From the IMG/VR virus record IMGVR_UViG_3300027754_000420, positions 1-24,663 of that record: a DNA stretch of 24,663 nucleotides, one strand, 5' to 3'. The position numbers and the translations under genes were made by a program. Positions 1 to 5,687 of the stretch are shown piece by piece (position 1 is the stretch's first letter; every line of letters begins with the position of its first letter). The notes beneath the pieces were generated by a model, which made no database searches, had not been told where the DNA came from, and saw only the letters and a list, made by a program, of their open reading frames with translations. The stretch is from a virus.

Positions 1-5
1 CGAAA

Positions 6-314
6 ATGAAAAACCCGACCGTAAAAAAGACCGCGCACACCCCCGGACCTTGGCACCAGTGCGGCGAGGGCATCCGCGACAACACTGACAAGTTTCAGGG
101 CCTGATCGGGCAAGCCACCGACTTATGGGCCAACGTCAAAACTCCAATCAGCGAACGCAAGGCTAACGCTCGGCTGATGGCGGCAGCGCCGTGTCTGCTG
201 GCAGCGCTGCAGGAATGGCAGGAATTCGCTCGCAATAACTATGCGGCGGGCGACGTGTCCTTCATGGCGGCAACTGACGCGGCCATCCTCAAGGCTACCG
301 GCGGGGAGGGCTGA
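6..314 (+). CDS. Small early phage protein with HTPGPW motif
   Basis: This 102-residue protein has an N-terminal HTPGPW motif (about residues 11-16) and a C-terminal segment ANARLMAAAPCLLAAL (about 54-69). I know this pairing from many small proteins of unknown function in proteobacterial phages; the second half looks like an amphipathic helix. No catalytic motif, signal peptide or membrane segment is visible. It begins five bases into the window, so its ribosome binding site cannot be judged. It ends 2 bases before the next gene, so the two are probably co-transcribed. The family match is from memory of the motifs; function is unknown. Confidence 0.8.
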   Translation: MKNPTVKKTAHTPGPWHQCGEGIRDNTDKFQGLIGQATDLWANVKTPISERKANARLMAAAPCLLAALQEWQEFARNNYAAGDVSFMAATDAAILKATGGEG

Positions 315-316
315 AC

Positions 317-664
317 ATGTACACAATCATGATCCACGGCACGGTCCACCGCCATCAATCGGCCATCGATGCAGCTGACCTGCTGCTGTCATACGACGGC
401 TACGAACATGAGATTCGCGCCGAGCCAGACGGCGGACACTGGCTGTGGACTAGCGTTTTTAGCCGCAATTCTACGTGCGGCGGACTTCCGCTCACCCGGT
501 CGGTTATTTACTCGGTCGAGGACGACCTTGACCGCGCCTGTCTCGACATCGCGCTGAAGGTGCTTCGCTCCGGCCATTGGGAATCCGACAGCATCATGGC
601 GTGGACTGATGCAGGTTACGACGCCATGCTTGCCGAGGATGCAGCAGAAAACGAGGAGGTCTGA
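317..664 (+). CDS. Small phage protein, first copy of a tandem duplicate
   Basis: The 115-residue product is unrecognised but clearly paralogous to the next gene. Shared blocks include MYTI, AADLLLSYDG, DGGH, FSRNSTCG, LTRSVI, DIALKV and YDAMLAE followed by AAENEEV at the C-terminus. It is acidic, soluble-looking and has no membrane segment. The start follows a purine-rich GGGGAGGG stretch. Its end includes GAGGAGG, which serves as the ribosome binding site of the second copy. Conserved Cys, His and Trp residues suggest a folded domain. Function is unknown. Confidence 0.8.
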   Translation: MYTIMIHGTVHRHQSAIDAADLLLSYDGYEHEIRAEPDGGHWLWTSVFSRNSTCGGLPLTRSVIYSVEDDLDRACLDIALKVLRSGHWESDSIMAWTDAGYDAMLAEDAAENEEV

Positions 665-667
665 GCC

Positions 668-1033
668 ATGTATACGATCACAATTCAAGACAGCGTTTAT
701 CGTTATCAATCGGCCGTTGCTGCCGCCGACCTCCTGCTGTCTTACGATGGTGAGGGTTTTGCGCTTGTCTACGATTACAAAATTCGCCGCGACAAAGACG
801 GCGGACACTGCCTAATGGTGAGCCAGTTCAGTCGCAATTCCACGTGCGGCGAAGGGGGCCTCACCCGCTCGGTGATTTCGTCGCATAACGATGACCTCGC
901 CCTGGCATCCCGCGATATCGCGCTGAAGGTCATTGAATGCGGGTTCTGGGAGACCGATTACATCACGGTGTGGACCGACGCAGAGTACGACGCCATGCTT
1001 GCCGAAAACGCGGCAGAAAACGAGGAGGTGTGA
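668..1033 (+). CDS. Small phage protein, second copy of a tandem duplicate
   Basis: The 121-residue product is a diverged paralogue of the gene just upstream, more than half identical by eye. The main difference is a longer variable loop at about residues 29-41. The conserved block FSRNSTCG and the C-terminal YDAMLAE...AAENEEV are kept. The duplication also includes the intergenic start signal: both copies end in GAGGAGGT, a stop codon and GCCATG, so each carries the ribosome binding site of the following gene (here the ArdC-like gene at 1037). Function is unknown. Confidence 0.8.
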   Translation: MYTITIQDSVYRYQSAVAAADLLLSYDGEGFALVYDYKIRRDKDGGHCLMVSQFSRNSTCGEGGLTRSVISSHNDDLALASRDIALKVIECGFWETDYITVWTDAEYDAMLAENAAENEEV

Positions 1034-1036
1034 GCC

Positions 1037-1876
1037 ATGACACGCAATATCTATGACGAAGTTACCGCCAAGATCATCACCATGCTTGAGAACAACCCCG
1101 GCGTTTTCAAAACCCCATGGTCCAACGGGTCCGGCATGCCGCGCAATAAAATTACCGGCAACGCTTACCAAGGGGTCAACGTCCTTAACCTTTGGGCGAG
1201 CGGTCAACCTAGCAACACCTGGGCAACCTATCGCCAATGGTCCAGCATCGGTGCCCAAGTCATGGCCGGCGAGCGGTCAACCTCGATTTGCTATATTGGG
1301 ACCATCGCGCCAAAGGAAGGGGCGGAACCGGGGACGAAGGGTCCGGTTTTTCTGAAAACGTCTGCCGTATTTTCTGCCGCGCAGGTTTCCGGCTATGTCG
1401 AGCCAGAAGCGGCGGCGGTGTCGCTGGCTGAACGTCTTGCGAGTGTGGACGCATTCGTTGCGGCGACTGGCGCACGCATTGCACACAGTCCTGGCCGTGC
1501 GTTTTACATTCCCGGCGCTGACCGGATCAGCGTCCCGGCACTGGCGGATTTCCAGTCTGCGGAGGCGTATTACAGCGTCTTGCTGCACGAGCTAACGCAT
1601 TGGACTAGTGCGCCTAGCCGTCTGGACCGGCAACTAGGCAAGCGTTTCGGAGATCAGGCCTATGCTGCAGAGGAATTGATTGCGGAACTAGGTGCGGCGT
1701 TTCTCTGCGCAGAGCTTGGCATCTCGGCAGAACCGCGCCTGGACCATGCGCAATATCTGGCATCCTGGATTGCCGTTCTGAAAACTGACAATAAGGCCAT
1801 CTTCACCGCCGCCAGCGCGGCCAGCAAGGCGGCTAGGTATCTCGGCGAATTTCCGCGCATCGCCTTAGCGGCATAG
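1037..1876 (+). CDS. ardC: ArdC-like antirestriction protein with zincin domain
   Basis: At 279 residues it matches the two-part ArdC/DUF1738 layout. The N-terminal half (about 1-125) is the ssDNA-binding part, with the NPGVFKTPW, GNAYQGVNVL and ATYRQW motifs typical of the family. The C-terminal half is a metallopeptidase-like domain with HELTH at 184-188 (zinc ligands H184 and H188, catalytic-type E185) and an EELIAELGAAF helix (about 212-222) supplying the likely third ligand. ArdC proteins from plasmids and phages bind single-stranded DNA and are linked to protecting incoming DNA from restriction; whether this one cleaves protein is unknown. It follows the duplicated pair after a GAGGAGG site and fits an early, host-takeover role. 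Confidence 0.9.
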   Translation: MTRNIYDEVTAKIITMLENNPGVFKTPWSNGSGMPRNKITGNAYQGVNVLNLWASGQPSNTWATYRQWSSIGAQVMAGERSTSICYIGTIAPKEGAEPGTKGPVFLKTSAVFSAAQVSGYVEPEAAAVSLAERLASVDAFVAATGARIAHSPGRAFYIPGADRISVPALADFQSAEAYYSVLLHELTHWTSAPSRLDRQLGKRFGDQAYAAEELIAELGAAFLCAELGISAEPRLDHAQYLASWIAVLKTDNKAIFTAASAASKAARYLGEFPRIALAA

Positions 1877-1889
1877 GGGGGCTTATAAA

Positions 1890-2051
1890 ATGAACGATTT
1901 TGAAACCGCATGGCGGGATTTAGTGGTTTTTGCTAACACGCTGGACCTGGACGACAGGCCAAAGACTCGGCTGGACGTTGGCTATGAAATCTATCTGGCC
2001 AACACGCCCGAACCGTTCCCGAAATCTTTCGACGAATGGCTAAACTCATGA
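1890..2051 (+). CDS. Small acidic protein, 53 residues
   Basis: This short ORF starts MNDFETAWRDLVVFANTLDL and ends with FDEWLNS. It begins 13 bases after the ArdC-like gene, preceded by a G-rich GGGGGGC stretch that can act as a ribosome binding site, and its stop overlaps the next start as ATGA. The protein is acidic and probably helical, with several Trp and Phe residues. I do not recognise the family. The tight coupling on both sides is the main evidence that it is translated. Confidence 0.6.
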   Translation: MNDFETAWRDLVVFANTLDLDDRPKTRLDVGYEIYLANTPEPFPKSFDEWLNS

Positions 2052-2287
2052 CGCCCGCTGAATTGAAAGAGGCTCGCCGCCACCTCCGCCTGTCGCAGGG
2101 TGCTTTGGCAAAACAACTTGGGCTGGGGTCCAAAGCGAAACCGCTGAATGGCGCCCGCACGGTGGCGAGGTGGGAGAGCGGGGAGAGCCGGATACCGGGG
2201 GCGGCGGCGGTCCTCGTTCGCGTGCTTTTGCAGCATCTCGTAGCTTGGCCGGAGCCGGTCCCGCGCTGGCAACCGCCGGAGCCTTAA
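2048..2287 (+). CDS. XRE-like helix-turn-helix DNA-binding protein
   Basis: The 79-residue product has the signature of a compact HTH_3/XRE domain: LKEARRHLRLSQGALAKQLG at about residues 5-24, then TVARWESGESRIPGAAA (about 38-54), where the recognition helix and the WESGE motif lie. It is probably a DNA-binding regulator of early genes. I chose the ATG at 2048 because it forms an ATGA overlap with the preceding stop; an in-frame ATG at 2036 would add four residues. Its stop overlaps the convergent stop of the - strand replication operon within the bases TTAA, so no separate terminator fits between them. Confidence 0.75.
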   Translation: MTPAELKEARRHLRLSQGALAKQLGLGSKAKPLNGARTVARWESGESRIPGAAAVLVRVLLQHLVAWPEPVPRWQPPEP

Positions 2288-2790
2288 CCGCTCGGCTGGA
2301 ATCTGCCGTCGATCTGGGCCACCAGGTCGATGGCGCTTGGAACTTTCGGGCAGTCCGCCCTGCCCCTGCGTTCCCAATTGGCTTTTATCGCCCCATAAGC
2401 CAGCTTGGTTAACGACATGAGCGTATCCGCATAACCAGGATAGAAGCTTGGCAAGCCGGAAAGCTTATGCGCTTCCTGCGCCAATTCCTGCGCCTTGCGG
2501 TCCCATTGCAGCCACGGGTGGTCCGCAGCGTTTTCCTGTTTTGGGTGCAAGTCACCGGCTACCCGGTTGGCAAGCTGCGCCAGCGCCGGGATGCTCGGGA
2601 AGCCGCGAAACTCCAGCTGGCCCTGCTGGTGAACGGCTTTGAGAACGTCCAGCGGATAGGCGGCTAGCGTGATGGTGGCCTGTTTCGTCCAGTCGGCTGA
2701 CGGCTCGGCCTTGGGAAACCAGTTGATGATTGCTTGAACCAGCCTTGCGGCGGCTGTCGGCATTTGTTTTTGGGTGGTTATTTCGTTCAA
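2284..2790 (-). CDS. Replication-operon protein in helicase-loader position
   Basis: The 168-residue protein is probably mostly helical. It has a Trp-rich N-terminal part (INWFPKAEP, SADWTKQ) and a basic stretch near the C-terminus (ANWERRGRADCPK). I do not recognise it by sequence. It is the last gene of the operon and directly follows the O-like initiator; in lambda-type operons that slot holds a helicase loader (P), so a DnaB-recruiting role is a positional guess only. The start is a TTG that overlaps the upstream stop (TTGA) and has GGAG 7-8 bases before it; ATG at 2763 is the alternative and lacks a good site. Confidence 0.65.
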   Translation of the reverse strand: MNEITTQKQMPTAAARLVQAIINWFPKAEPSADWTKQATITLAAYPLDVLKAVHQQGQLEFRGFPSIPALAQLANRVAGDLHPKQENAADHPWLQWDRKAQELAQEAHKLSGLPSFYPGYADTLMSLTKLAYGAIKANWERRGRADCPKVPSAIDLVAQIDGRFQPSG

Positions 2791-3524
2791 TGAACTTCTC
2801 CGCCAATAATTTGATTAAGCACGGCCAAGCTGGCTTCCCGGTTTGACAACGGGTCCGGCTCGTCAAGCCAGCAACGGCCATTTAGCCAGGTCGCGGGATG
2901 CTTGATGAATTTAGGTTCGCTCGGCCACTTCACCCGCAACAGTCCAGCAATGATTTCCTCCGGCGCAGCGCTTTTGATGGCAGCTGTCCAAGCACGCTCG
3001 GCCTGGCCCTTGCCCTTCTTTCGCGGATAGGCCTTCCAGAAATCATTAAACAGCGCTTCATGCGCCGATATTGGTCCTTGGTCCTTGGTACTGGTACTGG
3101 TACTGGTCCTAGGTACTGGTCCTAGATCCTTGGTCCTAGGTCCTAGGTCAGGAGCGAGGCTTCGCGAATCCTCGCGAGGACTAGCGAGGATGGCCGGTTT
3201 AGGTGGTAATCTGCTACCGGTAGGGTGGTCTATTTTCTGGTGTTTGCGCCAGTTTTCAATCTCTAGGTACCAATCTCCAGCAACCTGATATCGGGTGATG
3301 CAGCCTTCTGTTTCCAATTCAAAAAGCCAGCCGCCCATCAGCGCGCCGGCATCGTCATCGTAGGGGTAGAGAAGGCTCGCGAGCATTCGCGAGTTGCCGC
3401 GAGCGCGCCCGTCGTCATCGACAATCGTCCAGAGCATGATGAAGCACAGGCGGGCTTCACGGCTCACCCGGCCCATGCTTTCCGACTGCGGCAGTTCCGG
3501 TTTTATAGTGCGGATTCGGCCCAT
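2787..3524 (-). CDS. Lambda-O-like replication initiator
   Basis: The 245-residue protein has the two-domain layout of phage replisome organisers. The N-terminal domain (1-110) begins MGRIRTIKPE, then has EARLCFIMLWTIVDDDGR and LLYPYDDD, typical of the O-like winged-helix DNA-binding domain. A low-complexity linker rich in Gly, Pro, Thr and Ser follows (about 120-150). The C-terminal domain (156-225) has FNDFWKAYPRKKGKGQAERAW and FIKHPATWLNG, seen in phage O/DnaT-like proteins that engage host helicase machinery. I use the ATG at 3524, which overlaps the upstream stop as TAATG; the frame stays open to 3770 but that part only shadows the DnaA-like gene. The linker DNA is a tandem repeat, a candidate origin. 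Confidence 0.85.
   Translation of the reverse strand: MGRIRTIKPELPQSESMGRVSREARLCFIMLWTIVDDDGRARGNSRMLASLLYPYDDDAGALMGGWLFELETEGCITRYQVAGDWYLEIENWRKHQKIDHPTGSRLPPKPAILASPREDSRSLAPDLGPRTKDLGPVPRTSTSTSTKDQGPISAHEALFNDFWKAYPRKKGKGQAERAWTAAIKSAAPEEIIAGLLRVKWPSEPKFIKHPATWLNGRCWLDEPDPLSNREASLAVLNQIIGGEVH
3071..3150 (-). repeat. Tandem 6-7 bp repeats inside the O-like gene
   Basis: On the + strand these 80 bases divide into twelve consecutive 6-7 base units: TTGGTCC twice, TTGGTAC, TGGTAC twice, TGGTCC, TAGGTAC, TGGTCC, TAGATCC, TTGGTCC, TAGGTCC, TAGGTCA. They encode the flexible linker between the two domains of the O-like initiator. In lambda the origin iterons lie at this place within gene O, so the block may be an initiator-binding array. 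It could also be a simple-sequence expansion that the linker tolerates. The repeat is directly visible; the origin role is inference. Confidence 0.8.
3161..3180. other. Paired TCGCGA palindromes beside the repeat block
   Basis: Two perfect palindromes abut: TTCGCGAA at 3161-3168 and TCCTCGCGAGGA at 3169-3180. Two more TCGCGA sites lie in the same gene at 3377-3382 (within the palindrome GCTCGCGAGC) and 3387-3392. Four copies in about 230 bases is far above one per 4 kb. They sit next to the repeat block in the O-like gene and could be protein-binding sites of the origin or regulatory sites. No function is shown by the sequence alone. Confidence 0.5.
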
Positions 3525-3790
3525 TAGTTGATCGTCCCGCTCTCCAGATGAATTACCGCCGCCAGGGCCAGCACTTCCGGCTTTACCTCGCCCTGCTGCA
3601 AGCCGTTTAGAATCGTCGTGTGGTGCTTGTTCAACACGAGGCCGATTGCTGGCAAGGATTCGCCCCGCCAGCGCAATGCGAGGGCAACGGCCCACCGGGA
3701 CCGCACCAGGCGAGGGTCGCGGCTGCGGCCCAATATGTCGGCCTCTGAAAGCCCGGTCAGATCCGCACAACGGGTGATGAGGGCGCTCAC
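3524..3790 (-). CDS. Stand-alone DnaA domain IV (DnaA-box-binding domain)
   Basis: The 88-residue protein corresponds to the C-terminal DNA-binding domain of DnaA and nothing else. It has LTGLSEADILGRSRDPRLVRSR (about 11-32; the basic loop that enters the minor groove in DnaA), followed by the helix-turn-helix signature SLPAIGLVL and HHTTILNGL (about 45-64), equivalent to the SLPEIG...RDHTTVLHA motif of bacterial DnaA. The AAA+ ATPase domain is absent. It probably binds DnaA-box-like DNA, either at the phage origin or to compete with host DnaA. I prefer GTG at 3790, which overlaps the upstream stop (GTGA); TTG at 3811 would add seven residues. It directly precedes the O-like gene. Confidence 0.85.
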   Translation of the reverse strand: MSALITRCADLTGLSEADILGRSRDPRLVRSRWAVALALRWRGESLPAIGLVLNKHHTTILNGLQQGEVKPEVLALAAVIHLESGTIN

Positions 3791-4074
3791 TTGCTCACCC
3801 GGTAAAGCCAAAGCCCGCGCTCGACGTAACGCCTGGAAACCGTGAACCCGTACCGCCGCAAGTCCCGCAATCGCGCCGATACGCTCGCCTCGGGGTCGCC
3901 CGTCAGCCCGGCAATCTGCTTCAGGCCGCGCTCTACCCCGTCAATCATTACGTCATGCACGCGCTGGCACTGCTCGTTAAGCCGTTTGCCGTCTCGGGTG
4001 GCGTTGAATGTAACACCGAAATACTTGGGCGGCTCCGGCGGACGCCATGACAGGAGGTCGATCTGTTCGCTCAT
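3787..4074 (-). CDS. Winged-helix-like DNA-binding protein
   Basis: The 95-residue protein has a small helix-turn-helix or winged-helix pattern: QCQRVHDVMIDGVERGLKQI (about 36-55), then AGLTGDPEASVSARLRDLRR (helix, turn, recognition helix) and a YGFTVSRRYVERGLWLYRV hairpin resembling a wing at the end. Proteins of this form occur in phage replication and modification operons. DNA binding is likely and the target is unknown. The ATG at 4074 overlaps the methyltransferase stop as ATGA, and its own stop overlaps the DnaA-like start, so translation is coupled through the operon. Confidence 0.7.
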   Translation of the reverse strand: MSEQIDLLSWRPPEPPKYFGVTFNATRDGKRLNEQCQRVHDVMIDGVERGLKQIAGLTGDPEASVSARLRDLRRYGFTVSRRYVERGLWLYRVSK

Positions 4075-4880
4075 GCCGCCACCTGTTGCATGATGGCGCG
4101 GCCAATCATTTCCGGGATTTGCGGGACGACGGCGTTGCCTAGGCCTTTAAGTCGGTCCACCCGAGAGGGAACCCCATAAGCCACTCGACCCACATCGGGT
4201 TCAATGCGCCATTGGCTTCCGATGCTCCCGCCGCATGAGTCAGCATGAATTGATTTTGCGAGGTCTTGCGATAGGTGGCCCGCGAATCCCCAGCTTGTGG
4301 CGTCGGCCACATCACGCGCCCCGCCAGCTTCGATTTCTTGGAGACTTTCTGCCAATCCACATTTACTCCAGAGTCCTTGTGGTCCCGACTCGTTGGGGTG
4401 GGCCACGACCCAAAGGCGGTCCCGGCGGTGAGGGGCACCAACGGCGGAAGCTGGAATGCAATGCCACTCTGCATCGTACCCGAACGAGGCCAAGTCTCCG
4501 AGTACGTCGCCAAGCCCTCGACTAAGCAATGCTGCGACGTTTTCCACGATGACGAAACGGGGTCTAATCTCGCCAATAAGACGGGCGTACTCGCGCCATA
4601 GTCCCGACCGTTCGCCAGCGAGGCCCGCGCCGAGTCCGGCGAACGATATGTCCTGGCAGGGGAATCCGCCGCAGATGACATCAACGGCAATTCCGTCTGT
4701 TGCCAATCGCTCGGCTGTGAGGGTGCGGACATCTTCATATATCGGTACCTCGGGCCAATGCTTGCGAATTACCGCACGGGGGAATGGTTCAATCTCGCAA
4801 AAGGCGACGGTCTTCATGCCCGCCCGCTCAAGGCCAAGGCTTAAACCGCCGATGCCGCTGAAGAGGTCCAGCACCCTCAT
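4071..4880 (-). CDS. DNA cytosine-5 methyltransferase
   Basis: This 269-residue enzyme transfers a methyl group from S-adenosylmethionine to carbon 5 of cytosine. The ordered motifs are clear: motif I DLFSGIGGLSLGL (5-17), motif IV GGFPCQDIS with catalytic C75 (71-79), motif VI VENV (112-115), motif VIII GAPHRRDRLW (148-157) and motifs IX-X GLGNAVVPQIPEMIGRAI (246-263). The region between VIII and IX, where the target recognition domain lies, is short (about 85 residues) and low in complexity, so the enzyme is at the small end of the family. No restriction enzyme gene is visible, so it probably protects phage DNA. ATGA overlaps couple it to both neighbours. A second frame is open across 4139-4738. 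Confidence 0.93.
   Translation of the reverse strand: MRVLDLFSGIGGLSLGLERAGMKTVAFCEIEPFPRAVIRKHWPEVPIYEDVRTLTAERLATDGIAVDVICGGFPCQDISFAGLGAGLAGERSGLWREYARLIGEIRPRFVIVENVAALLSRGLGDVLGDLASFGYDAEWHCIPASAVGAPHRRDRLWVVAHPNESGPQGLWSKCGLAESLQEIEAGGARDVADATSWGFAGHLSQDLAKSIHADSCGGSIGSQWRIEPDVGRVAYGVPSRVDRLKGLGNAVVPQIPEMIGRAIMQQVAA
4139..4738 (-). CDS. Possible overprinted protein inside the methyltransferase gene
   Basis: A 199-codon ORF lies wholly inside the cytosine methyltransferase gene, on the same strand in a different frame. Its product contains STPVLLARLDPVSSSWKTSQ, YSETWPRSGTMQSG, FGSWPTPT, VMWPTP and LNPMWVEWLMGFPLGWTDLK. I know these motifs from many phage proteins of unknown function annotated near DNA methyltransferases. 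Because they arise from conserved methyltransferase codons (for example SWPTP from the RLWVVAHP region), the family may be a true overlapping gene or a recurring alternative-frame artefact. No strong ribosome binding site stands out at the ATG at 4738. I list it as a candidate only. Confidence 0.35.
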   Translation of the reverse strand: MKMSAPSQPSDWQQTELPLMSSAADSPARTYRSPDSARASLANGRDYGASTPVLLARLDPVSSSWKTSQHCLVEGLATYSETWPRSGTMQSGIAFQLPPLVPLTAGTAFGSWPTPTSRDHKDSGVNVDWQKVSKKSKLAGRVMWPTPQAGDSRATYRKTSQNQFMLTHAAGASEANGALNPMWVEWLMGFPLGWTDLKA

Positions 4881-5068
4881 GCGGCCCGCTGCGTCTCGGC
4901 AATCGCAAGCATGATTCGCGTTAGCACGGCGCGGCGGACTTCCCTGCCCTCGCGCAGATCAAACACGATATGTGAGTCCTTAACGGCTCGCAAGCCAAAG
5001 GCTGACGGCGTTTCACCGGTTACACGCAAATGGCGCTCGATGGCGCGTAGCAGTCTTTGCTCGTTCAT
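4877..5068 (-). CDS. Small regulator-like protein at head of replication operon
   Basis: The 63-residue protein begins MNEQRLLRAIERHLRVTGET and continues PSAFGLRAVKDSHIVFDLREGREVRRAVLTRIM. It resembles small helical HTH-like proteins of proteobacteria and their phages with an FG...A..D...V.DLR.GRE pattern; DNA binding is plausible but not proven. Its stop overlaps the methyltransferase ATG (ATGA). I chose ATG 5068 because family members start at MNE; ATG 5098 would add ten residues. A TTGACT hexamer at 5104-5099 with TACGTT 17 bases downstream would start a transcript almost at this ATG. The frame is open to 5713 but shadows + strand genes there. Confidence 0.6.
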   Translation of the reverse strand: MNEQRLLRAIERHLRVTGETPSAFGLRAVKDSHIVFDLREGREVRRAVLTRIMLAIAETQRAA

Positions 5069-5188
5069 GCCGCCAAACGTAAATAGGGTGCTGGCCATAG
5101 TCAAGGGGAGATATCCCGTTGACCCCGTAAGGGTTTTGCCCCATTGTGGCTTACCCGGCGCACACCGCGCCGTTAAGGAGAAAACAAA
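5069..5188. promoter_or_regulatory. Divergent control region between two early operons
   Basis: This 120-base gap separates the - strand replication operon from the + strand recombination operon and must contain both promoters. On the - strand, TTGACT (5104-5099) and TACGTT (5081-5076) are 17 bases apart. On the + strand, TTGACC lies at 5119-5124, but only a poor -10 match (CATTGT) follows at 17 bases. A GTAAG...CTTAC inverted repeat spans 5127-5154 and could be an operator. These are weak matches to sigma-70 consensus; only the divergent layout is certain. Confidence 0.4.
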
Positions 5189-5434
5189 ATGAGCAAAGAA
5201 CTTTACAACGACCCGGTGTCGCTGTTCCGCGCTGCTGGCGTGCCGATCACGACCATCAAGCGGGTGAGCCGTTGGCAAGGCGCGGCCTGTGACAATTGCC
5301 TGTTGGCTGGTCAGCTTGCGGTGAAGTGCTACGCAGACGACGATTTCCCCCGCCCGACTCCGGACGAACAGTGGTGCGAGGATTGGTTTAATAACGGTCA
5401 GTGGAAAGACCCCGAGGGAGGAGACGACGAATAA
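5189..5434 (+). CDS. Small acidic cysteine-containing protein
   Basis: The 81-residue protein is unrecognised. It has four cysteines (CDNC at about 34-37, then KC and WC), which could bind a metal, several tryptophans and a strongly acidic C-terminus (DPEGGDDE). The start is well supported by AAGGAG 9 bases upstream, and it is the first gene of the rightward recombination operon. Its stop overlaps the ATG of the next small gene (TAATG). Function is unknown; first place in the early operon and the acidic tail would fit a host-interaction protein, but that is a guess. Confidence 0.75.
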   Translation: MSKELYNDPVSLFRAAGVPITTIKRVSRWQGAACDNCLLAGQLAVKCYADDDFPRPTPDEQWCEDWFNNGQWKDPEGGDDE

Positions 5435-5523
5435 TGATCCTCTTTCCCTTTTGGTACTTCGCCGCCTGTCTCGTCGGCATGGCCTGTGGTGTTTGGTTGA
5501 TGACAAAGGAGAATGGCAAATGA
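5434..5523 (+). CDS. 29-residue single-pass membrane microprotein
   Basis: This very short ORF encodes MILFPFWYFAACLVGMACG followed by VWLMTKENGK: one hydrophobic helix of about 22 residues and a short basic, polar C-terminal tail. Its ATG overlaps the upstream stop (TAATG), GAGGAG lies 9-14 bases upstream, and its own stop overlaps the next ATG (ATGA). The coupling at both ends and the clean membrane helix support a real gene. Function is unknown; small early phage membrane proteins often modify host membrane functions, which is only a general analogy. Confidence 0.6.
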   Translation: MILFPFWYFAACLVGMACGVWLMTKENGK

Positions 5524-5687
5524 GCGATTTGAACGAACTGCACCGCGCTGCCACGGTTGATCTCGGCCCAAACCAACTGCAGTGGCTGCGCAATAATATC
5601 CCGCAGTTTAAAAAGTGTAACGAGTCCGTTTTGGCGGTCCGCGCAATGGTTGAGGCGAACCGCCGGGAAACGGAAACCTCAAAATGA
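5520..5687 (+). CDS. Small protein upstream of the exonuclease
   Basis: The 55-residue product starts MSDLNELHRAATVDLGPNQL and ends RRETETSK. It is probably helical and soluble, with no recognised domain. The ATG at 5520 is chosen because it forms an ATGA overlap with the microprotein stop and has AAAGGAG 8 bases upstream; the frame is open further upstream but that part shadows the microprotein. Its stop overlaps the exonuclease ATG, again as ATGA. Co-translation with the exonuclease suggests a recombination or replication accessory role, without direct evidence. Confidence 0.65.
   Translation: MSDLNELHRAATVDLGPNQLQWLRNNIPQFKKCNESVLAVRAMVEANRRETETSK

Noticed and set aside
3525-3770. Upstream extension of the O-like ORF (to 327 codons)
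   Set aside because: It is a shadow of the DnaA-like gene in another frame; the family start MGRIRTIKPE lies at 3524 with a TAATG overlap.
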